Position numbers and translations under genes: made by a program. Positions 1 through 5,385 of a stretch of DNA of 6,527 nt are shown piece after piece (position 1 is the stretch's first letter; every line of letters starts with the position of its first letter). The notes below the pieces were generated by a model. The model was given only the letters and a program-made list of their open reading frames with translations, was not told the origin of the DNA and did not search any database. Where the stretch lies: contig CABQCM010000083.1 of assembly GCA_902462665.1 (NCBI GenBank), positions 1 to 6,527 of the forward strand, written 5' to 3'. Origin of the DNA: an uncultured Oscillospiraceae bacterium (GTDB taxonomy: Bacteria; Bacillota; Clostridia; Oscillospirales; Acutalibacteraceae).

Positions 1-563
1 CGGCCCAGACCTGCGTCAACCATGACAGGCAGGTCAATTTCATCAATGAGAATCTGAATAAATTCTTTCGTGCAAAGCCCCTTGTTGGAGCCGATGGGTG
101 CGGCCAGCGGCATCACGGCCGCTGCACCCGCGCTGACCAAATCACGCGCAACATTGAGGTCGGGATACATATATGGCATCACCACAAAGCCCTCTTTGGC
201 CAGCATCTCGGTAGCGCGTATGGTCTCGGCATTGTCGGGCAGCAGGTAGCGGCTGTCCCGAATCACCTCCACCTTGACCCAATCTCCGCAACCGATTTCC
301 CGTGCCAGTCGGGCGACGCGCACCGCCTCCTCTGCCGTGCGCGCCCCTGAGGTATTGGGCAGCAGCGTCACCCCTTTGGGAATGTAATCCAAAATATTCG
401 CCGTTCCACCCAGATTAGCCCGGCGCACCGCCAGCGTCACCATCTGCGCGCCAGCCTGTTCCACCGCAGCTTGAATCAATTCCAGGGAATACTTTCCCGA
501 ACCCAATATAAACCGTGAAGTAAATTCTTTTCCTCCAACGCTCCAGCTATCTTTGCTGCACAT
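1..563 (-). CDS. thiG: Thiazole synthase ThiG, 3' part missing at window edge
   Basis: ThiG condenses 1-deoxyxylulose 5-phosphate, dehydroglycine and the sulfur of ThiS thiocarboxylate into the thiazole phosphate of thiamin, in the cytoplasm. About 187 residues are visible out of roughly 255-260 usual for the family. The start reads MCSKDSWSVGGKEFTSRFIL, followed by the family hallmarks TLAVRRAN (43-50), LLPNTSGARTAEEAV (67-81), WVKVEVI (95-101), VVMPYMYPD, AAVMPLAAPIGSNKGL and VMVDAGLG. In this TIM-barrel family the Lys of the VK(V/L)EVI strand forms the Schiff base with the sugar; here it is Lys97. The ATG at 561-563 is preceded by GAGGAG (complement of 573-578) at 9-nt spacing, which fixes the start. 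It is the third gene of the thiSFG operon, 78 nt after thiF. The family assignment is secure; what lies beyond the edge (often thiH) cannot be seen. Confidence 0.97.
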   Translation of the reverse strand, partial: MCSKDSWSVGGKEFTSRFILGSGKYSLELIQAAVEQAGAQMVTLAVRRANLGGTANILDYIPKGVTLLPNTSGARTAEEAVRVARLAREIGCGDWVKVEVIRDSRYLLPDNAETIRATEMLAKEGFVVMPYMYPDLNVARDLVSAGAAAVMPLAAPIGSNKGLCTKEFIQILIDEIDLPVMVDAGLG

Positions 564-641
564 GCTTTTTCTCTCCTCATCATTGATTTATGTCAACCTG
601 AAACAAATTAAAATCGCCGACACGTTGTACCCGAGCCGCGC

Positions 642-1451
642 TTATCCTTCGGTTTCCCCCAAAATGAGGCGCAGCACCATATTGGCCTGGTGCCCTGCGC
701 AAACCATCACGCGGGGAGCCATCAGCCCCCGGCCGCGCTCGGCCTGCGTCTGTCCGTCCCCACAGACATACAGCCTGCGTCCAAACCGCCGGGTCATCAC
801 GCTGTTGGCGCTGTCCGTCCCCGCCATGCCGGAACCGGATACCACCACCGTATCCTTCGCCCCCGTCAGCAGGGCGTTGACCAGCATAGCTTTGATTTCC
901 GCTCCATCCAGCGCCTCGCAAACAATGGGATCGTTCGAAAATACTGCGGCGGCATTGTCCGCCGTTAAACGCACCTCGTCCTCCAGCACCGTTACAGCAG
1001 GGTTGACTTCGGCAATTTCCTCCTTGAGCGCCTGTACTTTGGACATTCCCAAATGGCAAATACGATATTGCTGCCGGTTGAGATTACTCGGCTCCACCGT
1101 ATCAAAATCCACCAGATGCAACGTGCCAACTCCAGTGCGGGCGAGCGCCAGCGCGATGGAAGAGCCAAGTCCCCCCAGCCCCGCAATCCCCACCCGGGCC
1201 GCTTTCACCTTTTCATACACGCCGGGCGTATGGCGCGCGCACAGCATCCTCTCCAGCCGGTCGGGCGGCGGCATTTGCCCGCGTGGGATGAGAATGACTT
1301 CTTCCCCGCCCTGCAAAGGGGTCTCGCTCGAGCATTGGTATCCGTCCACAACGCAGACCAGTTCCTGCTCCGAACGCCCCAAATATTCCACCAGTTCTCC
1401 CACCGTGCGGCCGGGGAACTCGACTAGAACGCCATCCACTGTCACCTTCAT
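642..1451 (-). CDS. thiF: ThiS adenylyltransferase ThiF (clostridial family-2 type, N-terminal ThiS-like domain)
   Basis: ThiF adenylates the C-terminal glycine of ThiS with ATP so that sulfur can be loaded on it. The protein has 269 residues. Residues 1-62 resemble a ThiS/ubiquitin fold (start MKVTVDGVLVEFPGRTVGEL, strand EEVILIPRG) but lack a terminal Gly-Gly, so this part cannot itself be a sulfur carrier. Residues 86-269 are the E1-like Rossmann domain: nucleotide loop GLGGLG (91-96), acidic strand end VDFDTVEPSNLNRQQY (114-129) with the usual Asn-Arg-Gln, KVQAL (138-142), and CEALDGAEIKAML (178-190). The paired CxxC zinc motifs of the E. coli-type enzyme are not seen, which fits the shorter family-2 ThiF of Clostridia. 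The start codon directly abuts the thiS stop (TAAATG), so translation is probably coupled. The thiS glycine codons (GGGGGGCGG) provide a G-rich, SD-like stretch upstream. Confidence 0.93.
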   Translation of the reverse strand: MKVTVDGVLVEFPGRTVGELVEYLGRSEQELVCVVDGYQCSSETPLQGGEEVILIPRGQMPPPDRLERMLCARHTPGVYEKVKAARVGIAGLGGLGSSIALALARTGVGTLHLVDFDTVEPSNLNRQQYRICHLGMSKVQALKEEIAEVNPAVTVLEDEVRLTADNAAAVFSNDPIVCEALDGAEIKAMLVNALLTGAKDTVVVSGSGMAGTDSANSVMTRRFGRRLYVCGDGQTQAERGRGLMAPRVMVCAGHQANMVLRLILGETEG

Positions 1452-1646
1452 TTAACCGCCCCCCACAAAACTGACAATTTCCAACTCCTGGTCGTCCTGC
1501 AGCCGGGTGTTAGCATAATCGGCGCGCGGAATGATTTCCCCGTCCAGCTCGACCGCAATCCGCGCGGGATCGACACCGGCCTGTTCCAAATATTCCATCA
1601 GCATCATACCGGCCGCGCTGCTTGGCCGGCCATTGATTTTCAGCAC
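1452..1646 (-). CDS. thiS: Sulfur carrier protein ThiS
   Basis: ThiS is the ubiquitin-like sulfur donor for thiazole formation: ThiF adenylates its C-terminal glycine, which becomes a thiocarboxylate used by ThiG. The protein has 64 residues, the normal size. It starts MLKINGRP, has the central ELDGEIIPRADYANTRLQDD block typical of the family (33-52), and ends EIVSFVGGG, so the obligatory C-terminal Gly-Gly is present. The start is a GTG (complement of 1644-1646) with a strong SD GGGAGGGGA (complement of 1651-1659) four nucleotides upstream. It is the first gene of the thiSFG operon and lies behind a terminator-containing leader and a consensus promoter, so expression is probably set by transcription attenuation. 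Confidence 0.95.
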   Translation of the reverse strand: MLKINGRPSSAAGMMLMEYLEQAGVDPARIAVELDGEIIPRADYANTRLQDDQELEIVSFVGGG

Positions 1647-1687
1647 AAAATCCCCTCCCGTTGGATGATCATCTCCGTGAAGGAATC

Positions 1688-1744
1688 AAAAAAAAGCCGC
1701 ACGAAGAAAACTACACCCGTGGTGGTGTACCCCTTCGTGCGGCT
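1688..1744 (-). terminator. Intrinsic attenuator terminator in the thiS leader
   Basis: A perfect 12-bp G+C-containing stem (1695-1706 with 1733-1744), continued by an inner 6-bp stem, is followed on the minus strand by a run of seven to eight U (1695-1688). It sits 42 nt before the thiS start codon and downstream of the promoter, so unless it is prevented from forming it would stop transcription before thiS. No gene ends immediately upstream of it on this strand, so it is a leader attenuator and not the end of another transcript. Confidence 0.88.
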
Positions 1745-1759
1745 GAATGCCTTCACTCT
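1688..1759 (-). promoter_or_regulatory. Candidate HMP-PP riboswitch (thiS motif), aptamer embedded in terminator hairpin
   Basis: Between the predicted transcription start (about 1759) and thiS lies a single hairpin that ends in a U-tract. On the minus strand it reads as a 12-bp outer stem AGCCGCACGAAG (1744-1733) with CTTCGTGCGGCT (1706-1695), an asymmetric internal loop of GGG (1732-1730) against GTTTT (1711-1707), an inner stem TACACC/GGTGTA (1729-1724 with 1717-1712), and an ACCACG loop. The 15-nt leader before it contains GAAG (1754-1751), which could compete for CTTC in the right arm. Known biology: thiS motif RNAs sense the thiamin precursor HMP-PP with an unusually small aptamer almost wholly inside an intrinsic terminator stem, located in front of thiS. 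Location, size and shape all fit. The leader is too short for a TPP aptamer plus terminator, and the TPP-box sequences are absent. I identified this by architecture and context, not by a covariance model. Confidence 0.72.
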
Positions 1760-1765
1760 GATGAC

Positions 1766-1794
1766 ATCATAACAAATACGCGCTGGCTTGTCAA
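1766..1794 (-). promoter_or_regulatory. Sigma-A-type promoter of the thiSFG operon
   Basis: On the minus strand, -35 TTGACA (complement of 1789-1794) and -10 TATGAT (complement of 1766-1771) are separated by exactly 17 bp. The likely start is the A at about 1759, seven nucleotides after the -10, giving a leader of roughly 113 nt. The close match to consensus suggests strong constitutive initiation, with control left to the leader RNA. Confidence 0.85.
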
Positions 1795-1795
1795 G

Positions 1796-1817
1796 TACAA
1801 TTGATGTCAAAATTGTA
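1796..1817. repeat. Inverted repeat between the divergent thiS and serpin promoters
   Basis: TACAATT (1796-1802) and AATTGTA (1811-1817) form a perfect 7-bp inverted repeat with an 8-bp centre, GATGTCAA. It lies directly upstream of the thiS -35 box and about 36 bp before the serpin -10 box, a position typical of a dyad operator or activator site. The minus strand also carries a second TTGACA (complement of 1805-1810) in the centre, 16 bp from the -35 box. No regulator can be named from this. Confidence 0.4.
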
Positions 1818-1849
1818 ACCATTTTTTGCTTTATTTTTCTAGTATATTG

Positions 1850-1858
1850 TGCTATACT
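1850..1858 (+). promoter_or_regulatory. Probable extended -10 promoter of the serpin gene
   Basis: TGCTATACT combines an extended TGn element (1850-1852) with a -10 box TATACT (1853-1858). The sequence at the -35 distance (TTTATT, 1830-1835) is a poor match, as is common for extended -10 promoters. Transcription would begin near 1865, leaving a 5' leader of about 95 nt before the serpin start. Confidence 0.55.
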
Positions 1859-1873
1859 GTTATCAGAAAAACA

Positions 1874-1883
1874 GGTTGCAACC
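1874..1883. repeat. Perfect palindrome GGTTGCAACC just downstream of the serpin transcription start
   Basis: This 10-bp perfect palindrome lies about 9 to 18 nt after the predicted start of transcription of the serpin gene, where a bound repressor would block elongation or promoter clearance. The evidence is only its symmetry and position. Confidence 0.3.
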
Positions 1884-1960
1884 GTATTCTCCCTTCCCCC
1901 TGTCATAAAAGCAAATGGAGGACGAAAAGCGGCAGAACGAAAATAGAAAGGATGACACCG

Positions 1961-3490
1961 ATGAAACGAACTCTGGTTATTTTGCTCGTTGCGGCAATCG
2001 CGCTTTTGAGCGCCTGCCGTCATTCCCCCGCCGAAGTGCAAACGCCCGCCGCATCGGCAGGAGCCTCTGCGACCGATTGGCTCGAATCCGGCATGCCGGT
2101 TGCTGCCGAGGAAGAAGCGGTGCTCGAGGATGCGACAGCCGCTGCGGACGGCGAACCGTTTTCCTCTGCCGCGCCGTCCGAATTTCTCGATGGTAAAACT
2201 GCGTCCCCGACGGATTCTCGGCAATCGGCAGCGCCGCCTACAGCGCAGCCGACAAGCTCCGAGTCTCCCACTGTGGAGGAAGGCTCATCGGTAAGTCAGC
2301 TTGATTGTCATAGCCCTGCACGCCAAAATGAACCAATCCAGATTTCACCAGATCTAAAATATGACGTCAAGGACTACGAGGAGCCGTCCGATCCCTTCCT
2401 GGCGTCCGTGCTGAATTTTTCCTGCAACACTTCGGCGCAGGTGCTGTCCTCTGGCCCGGACAACACCGTTTTTTGTCCCATCAGTCTCTACTATCCCCTG
2501 GCCCTGCTGTCAACCGGCGCGAATGGAAGCACCCGCGCGCAAATTGCAGCGGCGCTGGGAACGGGGAACTGGACCAACGAGGAGATTGCCCGGCAATGCG
2601 CCCGGCTATACAATCGAACCCGCCGCACCGGGCAGGATTGTGCTTATCTGGTGGCCAACTCCTTATGGTGCCGGAAAGGCCTTTCCATCTCCCCTGTCTT
2701 CGCCCGCACGGCGGCGGAGCAATTCTACGCTTCCATCTATTCGGCGGATTTTTCCGATCCCACCACAGCCGAACGAATGCAGCAATGGGTGCGCGACAAC
2801 ACCAACGGGCTCATTTCTCCTACCATTGATCCGCCAAAGGATTCCATTCTTTACTTATGCAACACTGTCTATGTGAAAGGAAAATGGTCGTCCCCCTTCT
2901 CCTATCCAATGCCGGGGAAATTTACCGGCCGCGACGGCAAATCAATTTCGTGTGACTTTATGCACGCCACCCGGGATGGAAATTACTACAAGGGAGCCAA
3001 TTACACCCGCGGCGACGTGAGCATGGGAGAGCTTGGTACCATGAGCTTCTTTTTGCCGGACGAGGACGTGGCGCTCGAAAGCCTGCTAAACGCCGAACAG
3101 CTCAAATCCATGCTTCTGCGCAAAACGGAGTATTGCGAAATTGCCTATTCGATTCCCACGGTGGATCTCAAAAGCAAGGTGGATTTAAAAGAAATGCTGA
3201 CTGGGCTGGGCATTCAAGACGCTTTTGACGCATTCCACGCCGACTTCACCCTGTTGGACGACCCGACGCAGACTGTTTATATTGATACCGTTACCCAGGA
3301 GGCCCGCGTCACTTGGGACCAATACGGAGCCGAGGCGGCCGCTTATACCGAGATGTTAGCGCCTGGCTGCGCTCCTCCCGACCAGGAAAAGCCAAAGCCC
3401 AAAGAACTCAACCTCAACCGTCCCTTTCTCTTTGTGATCCATTCCAACGAGGGCATTCTCTTTGCTGGTACCTGCTATCAGCCGGGTTGA
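1961..3490 (+). CDS. Lipid-anchored serpin (serine protease inhibitor family I4) with low-complexity stalk
   Basis: The product has 509 residues. The start MKRTLVILLVAAIALLSAC is a lipoprotein signal peptide with lipobox LSAC, so Cys19 would be lipidated and the protein held outside the membrane. The ATG at 1961 is chosen because this signal peptide begins there and AAAGGA (1947-1952) is 8 nt upstream; an in-frame ATG at 1826 would bury the signal and lies before the promoter. Residues 20-143 are an Ala/Ser/Pro/Glu-rich linker. Residues 144-509 are a serpin domain of normal size: NTVFCPISLYYPLALLSTGA, then LYLCNTVYVKGKWSSPF, hinge DQYGAEAAAYT (453-463), and C-terminal signature LNLNRPFLFVI, which fits the PROSITE serpin pattern. 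Serpins trap proteases by inserting the cleaved loop into a sheet; the Ala-rich hinge supports an inhibitory member. Counting from the hinge Gly456 puts P1 at Cys470. The target protease is unknown. The domain carries many cysteines. Confidence 0.93.
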   Translation: MKRTLVILLVAAIALLSACRHSPAEVQTPAASAGASATDWLESGMPVAAEEEAVLEDATAAADGEPFSSAAPSEFLDGKTASPTDSRQSAAPPTAQPTSSESPTVEEGSSVSQLDCHSPARQNEPIQISPDLKYDVKDYEEPSDPFLASVLNFSCNTSAQVLSSGPDNTVFCPISLYYPLALLSTGANGSTRAQIAAALGTGNWTNEEIARQCARLYNRTRRTGQDCAYLVANSLWCRKGLSISPVFARTAAEQFYASIYSADFSDPTTAERMQQWVRDNTNGLISPTIDPPKDSILYLCNTVYVKGKWSSPFSYPMPGKFTGRDGKSISCDFMHATRDGNYYKGANYTRGDVSMGELGTMSFFLPDEDVALESLLNAEQLKSMLLRKTEYCEIAYSIPTVDLKSKVDLKEMLTGLGIQDAFDAFHADFTLLDDPTQTVYIDTVTQEARVTWDQYGAEAAAYTEMLAPGCAPPDQEKPKPKELNLNRPFLFVIHSNEGILFAGTCYQPG

Positions 3491-3523
3491 GCGTAAATTA
3501 TCATCAACCGAATTATTTCAAGT

Positions 3524-3564
3524 AAAAAAGAGAGAAGTCATTTTCATCGTGACTTCTCTTTTTT
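3524..3564. terminator. Bidirectional intrinsic terminator between serpin and sigma-factor genes
   Basis: AGAGAAGTCA (3531-3540) pairs perfectly with TGACTTCTCT (3550-3559) around a 9-nt loop. A-tract 3524-3529 and T-tract 3559-3564 flank the stem, so a U-run follows the hairpin on either strand. It lies 34 nt after the serpin stop and 11 nt after the stop of the converging sigma-factor gene, and so serves both. Confidence 0.88.
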
Positions 3565-3574
3565 CGTTTGCGAG

Positions 3575-5188
3575 TTACTCGATAACCAGAATCATCGGCG
3601 GTGTGGGAGAATCCACGCCGCCTAAAAAATCGCCCTTTGCGATCGCCTGCTTGACAATGGCCATGGGAATGGAAAAACAATCATACTGGCGAAATTCCGC
3701 CACACGCCCTTCCAAATGCTTTGGAATCGTGATTTTCAGTTTGGGAAGCAGTTCGCGCAACGGTTCTTCCAGCACATCCGCCAGCCGGCGCACGTATTTC
3801 ACCGTGATCTGATACAACGCATCGTACTGCGATTTGCTGAGTACCGGTATCGCAACCCGCGGGCGTTCATTTTCGTATCGCAGAATCCCGCAATGGGCCA
3901 AATGCGGTATATCCTCAAGGAACATCGAGTTAAACCCAACCGCGTCAAAGGGAATCCCCTGATGAACGATATAGAGAAGCTTGCAAAGATTATCGTCGTG
4001 AATCTCGACCGGCCCATCATACTCATACTTATTCAAATCCGGCTGGGTGTCATACACATGAAGACAGATGGATTTGGAATTCAAAAAATTTTCCCAGTAA
4101 GCCCGGCGTTCCCCACCGTAGCAATACTGTCCAGCGCGATAATGCTCGAAATCAAAGTCCATAGGATAACGGTGCCCCAGCGCAATCCAGGCGCCGCCAT
4201 CCGGACGGGCGGGAAATTCTTCCTGATTATCGACAATCCGCCCGGCCGCCGTATAGATTCCCCGCGAAAACACATGCAGCATGGCGTAATACTCCATCAT
4301 CACCCGCACCCGACCGCTGAGGCTGCCGCACCAGGGCAAGTTCCTGATATCGGCGAACAAAGCCTCCATACACGACCAGATTGCATCGTAATGACGATCG
4401 GCAAACATAATTTCTTCATCCAGTCCCTTCAAAACCTGCTCCGGCGTCACCATCATAAAGTCGGCAAACACTTTGTTCCCGACACGGCACATCAGCTCGG
4501 ATTTTACCAGGGCTTCCACCGCATTCTCGATATACGGGGTTGGTATTCCAATGGCCTTGGCAATTTCGACCACCGTAACCGGCTGTTCGTAAGCAAGAAT
4601 AAGAATGTTTTGCTTCATCAGGTCGTTCGACACAAGCGACCACGGCTCCTGATGTATTCCAGAGCATCCATGACAGCCGATATCCAGACGCTCAGGAATA
4701 TAGCTTTGCGTTTCGTATGGTTCCATGGACTCCAGTCCTTTCCGCATCTGTTCTCTGCCGGAGGACAGCCTTGACAACACCGTGCCCTTGGGCACTCCCA
4801 GCTCGTCGGCGATACTTTGCACTGTTTGGCCTTGCAGATAGTGCTTGACAATCACCGTTCTTTGCAGCTTTGCCAAATAGGCGACCTCCCGACGAACCTG
4901 CTCGGCACTCGGAGTGTCGATGACCGAATCGTCTTCGGGCTCCTGGATGAGCATATCCATGCTGACCGTGGGCAGTTTGTATTTGCGCCGGAGCATATCG
5001 TTCCATTTGTGACTGAGTACCGACGACAGCCAGGAGGACATATTGGATATTTCCCCGCCTCGCTTCTGGTATGCAAGAGCTGCAAGCAGCACTTCCTGGG
5101 TGAGATCCTCTGCATCCGTCAGGTTCCCGCTCTTTTTCAAGGCAATCGAAAACAGACGCTCTGTGTAATTTGAGAGTTCATTTTTCAT
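3575..5188 (-). CDS. ECF-like sigma-70 family factor with large C-terminal extension
   Basis: The protein has 537 residues, against about 160-200 for a plain ECF sigma factor. Residues 8-70 match sigma region 2 (LFSIALKKSGNLTDAEDLTQ, then MSSWLSSVLSHKWNDMLRRKY), which binds core polymerase and the -10 element. Residues 100-152 match region 4 (LAKLQRTVIVKHYLQGQTV, helix-turn-helix ADELGVPKGTVLSRLSSGRE), which binds the -35 element. Residues about 184-248 look like a winged helix (VTVVEIAKAIGIPTPYIENA followed by a GNKVFADF wing). The remaining ~290 residues are rich in Tyr, Trp and Asp and are not recognised. A CHGC motif (172-175) precedes the winged helix. No signal peptide, membrane segment or adjacent anti-sigma gene is seen, so the C-terminal part may itself control activity. 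SD AGAGG (complement of 5197-5201) lies 8 nt before the ATG. Divergent to the XRE regulator gene. Family is clear; regulon and signal are unknown. Confidence 0.85.
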   Translation of the reverse strand: MKNELSNYTERLFSIALKKSGNLTDAEDLTQEVLLAALAYQKRGGEISNMSSWLSSVLSHKWNDMLRRKYKLPTVSMDMLIQEPEDDSVIDTPSAEQVRREVAYLAKLQRTVIVKHYLQGQTVQSIADELGVPKGTVLSRLSSGREQMRKGLESMEPYETQSYIPERLDIGCHGCSGIHQEPWSLVSNDLMKQNILILAYEQPVTVVEIAKAIGIPTPYIENAVEALVKSELMCRVGNKVFADFMMVTPEQVLKGLDEEIMFADRHYDAIWSCMEALFADIRNLPWCGSLSGRVRVMMEYYAMLHVFSRGIYTAAGRIVDNQEEFPARPDGGAWIALGHRYPMDFDFEHYRAGQYCYGGERRAYWENFLNSKSICLHVYDTQPDLNKYEYDGPVEIHDDNLCKLLYIVHQGIPFDAVGFNSMFLEDIPHLAHCGILRYENERPRVAIPVLSKSQYDALYQITVKYVRRLADVLEEPLRELLPKLKITIPKHLEGRVAEFRQYDCFSIPMAIVKQAIAKGDFLGGVDSPTPPMILVIE

Positions 5189-5203
5189 ATGGAATTCCTC
5201 TTT

Positions 5204-5215
5204 TGAAAGCTTTCA
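5204..5215. repeat. 12-bp perfect palindrome in the sigma-factor gene leader
   Basis: TGAAAGCTTTCA is a perfect 12-bp palindrome lying 15 nt upstream of the sigma-factor start codon and immediately before its SD. It could be an operator half-site pair or a small leader hairpin affecting ribosome access. Only symmetry and position support this. Confidence 0.35.
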
Positions 5216-5250
5216 CCTATCAGTCGCAGATTTGCCGTTTGATTCGGTGG

Positions 5251-5294
5251 AATTTTTTAAAAATTACAAACAGCCGTTGGCAAACAAACGGTTG
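5251..5294. repeat. Cluster of inverted repeats in the divergent sigma/XRE intergenic region
   Basis: AATTTTT/AAAAATT (5251-5257 and 5259-5265) is an AT-only dyad. Next to it, CAGCCGTT (5271-5278) and AACGGTTG (5287-5294) form an inverted repeat with one mismatch. A third related copy, GCCGTTTGATT, begins at 5234, and CGGTTGATT recurs at 5289. Repeated related half-sites between divergent regulatory genes suggest regulator binding. I could not identify a convincing sigma-A promoter for the sigma-factor gene here; it may use another sigma factor, possibly itself. Confidence 0.35.
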
Positions 5295-5305
5295 ATTTAA
5301 AAACA

Positions 5306-5345
5306 ATCAATTGATCATTGCTTTTGAAACTGGAACATATATAAT
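5306..5345 (+). promoter_or_regulatory. Promoter of the XRE gene with adjoining palindromic operator candidate
   Basis: A perfect -10 TATAAT (5340-5345) is paired with a -35 TTGCTT (5318-5323) at 16-bp spacing. The 10-bp perfect palindrome ATCAATTGAT (5306-5315) sits directly upstream of the -35 box, a usual place for autoregulation by XRE proteins. A second palindrome, CAGGCCTG (5353-5360), covers the expected transcription start. The promoter is well supported; the operators are inferred from symmetry and place only. Confidence 0.65.
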
Positions 5346-5385
5346 GAGGTTACAGGCCTGAAAACGGAATAAGGAGCAATTTATC

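Noticed and set aside
553..1455. A 300-codon open frame on the plus strand across thiF
   Set aside because: It lies opposite a well-conserved thiF, the product resembles no family, is rich in Ser/Thr/Arg as expected of an antisense frame of GC-rich coding DNA, and has no convincing ribosome site.
1642..1674. A possible 10-codon leader peptide (MIIQREGILC) between the attenuator and thiS, overlapping the thiS start
   Set aside because: The only SD-like GGAG touches its ATG with no spacer, and it lies after the terminator, so it could not act in classic peptide-coupled attenuation.
1647..1765. A TPP (THI-box) riboswitch in the thiS leader
   Set aside because: The expected CTGAGA-type and downstream conserved TPP-box sequences are absent, and the roughly 110-nt leader is filled by one hairpin, leaving no room for a TPP aptamer plus expression platform. 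T-box features are absent as well.
1826..1960. An upstream in-frame ATG that would lengthen the serpin by 45 residues
   Set aside because: It lies upstream of the predicted transcription start and would place the lipoprotein signal peptide internally; the ATG at 1961 has proper SD spacing.
1640..2224. A 194-codon minus-strand frame running from inside the serpin gene through the thiS leader into the thiS start
   Set aside because: It overlaps the serpin signal peptide region, both promoters and the leader hairpin, all of which are better supported. The product resembles nothing.
3491..3574. Possible small gene between the serpin and sigma-factor genes
   Set aside because: The space is occupied by the bidirectional terminator, and open frames there are continuations of shadow frames without ribosome sites.
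3716..4774. A 352-codon open frame on the plus strand opposite the sigma-factor gene
   Set aside because: It is antisense to clear sigma regions and their extension, and its His/Arg/Ile-rich product looks like a shadow of the real frame. There is no promoter or SD evidence.
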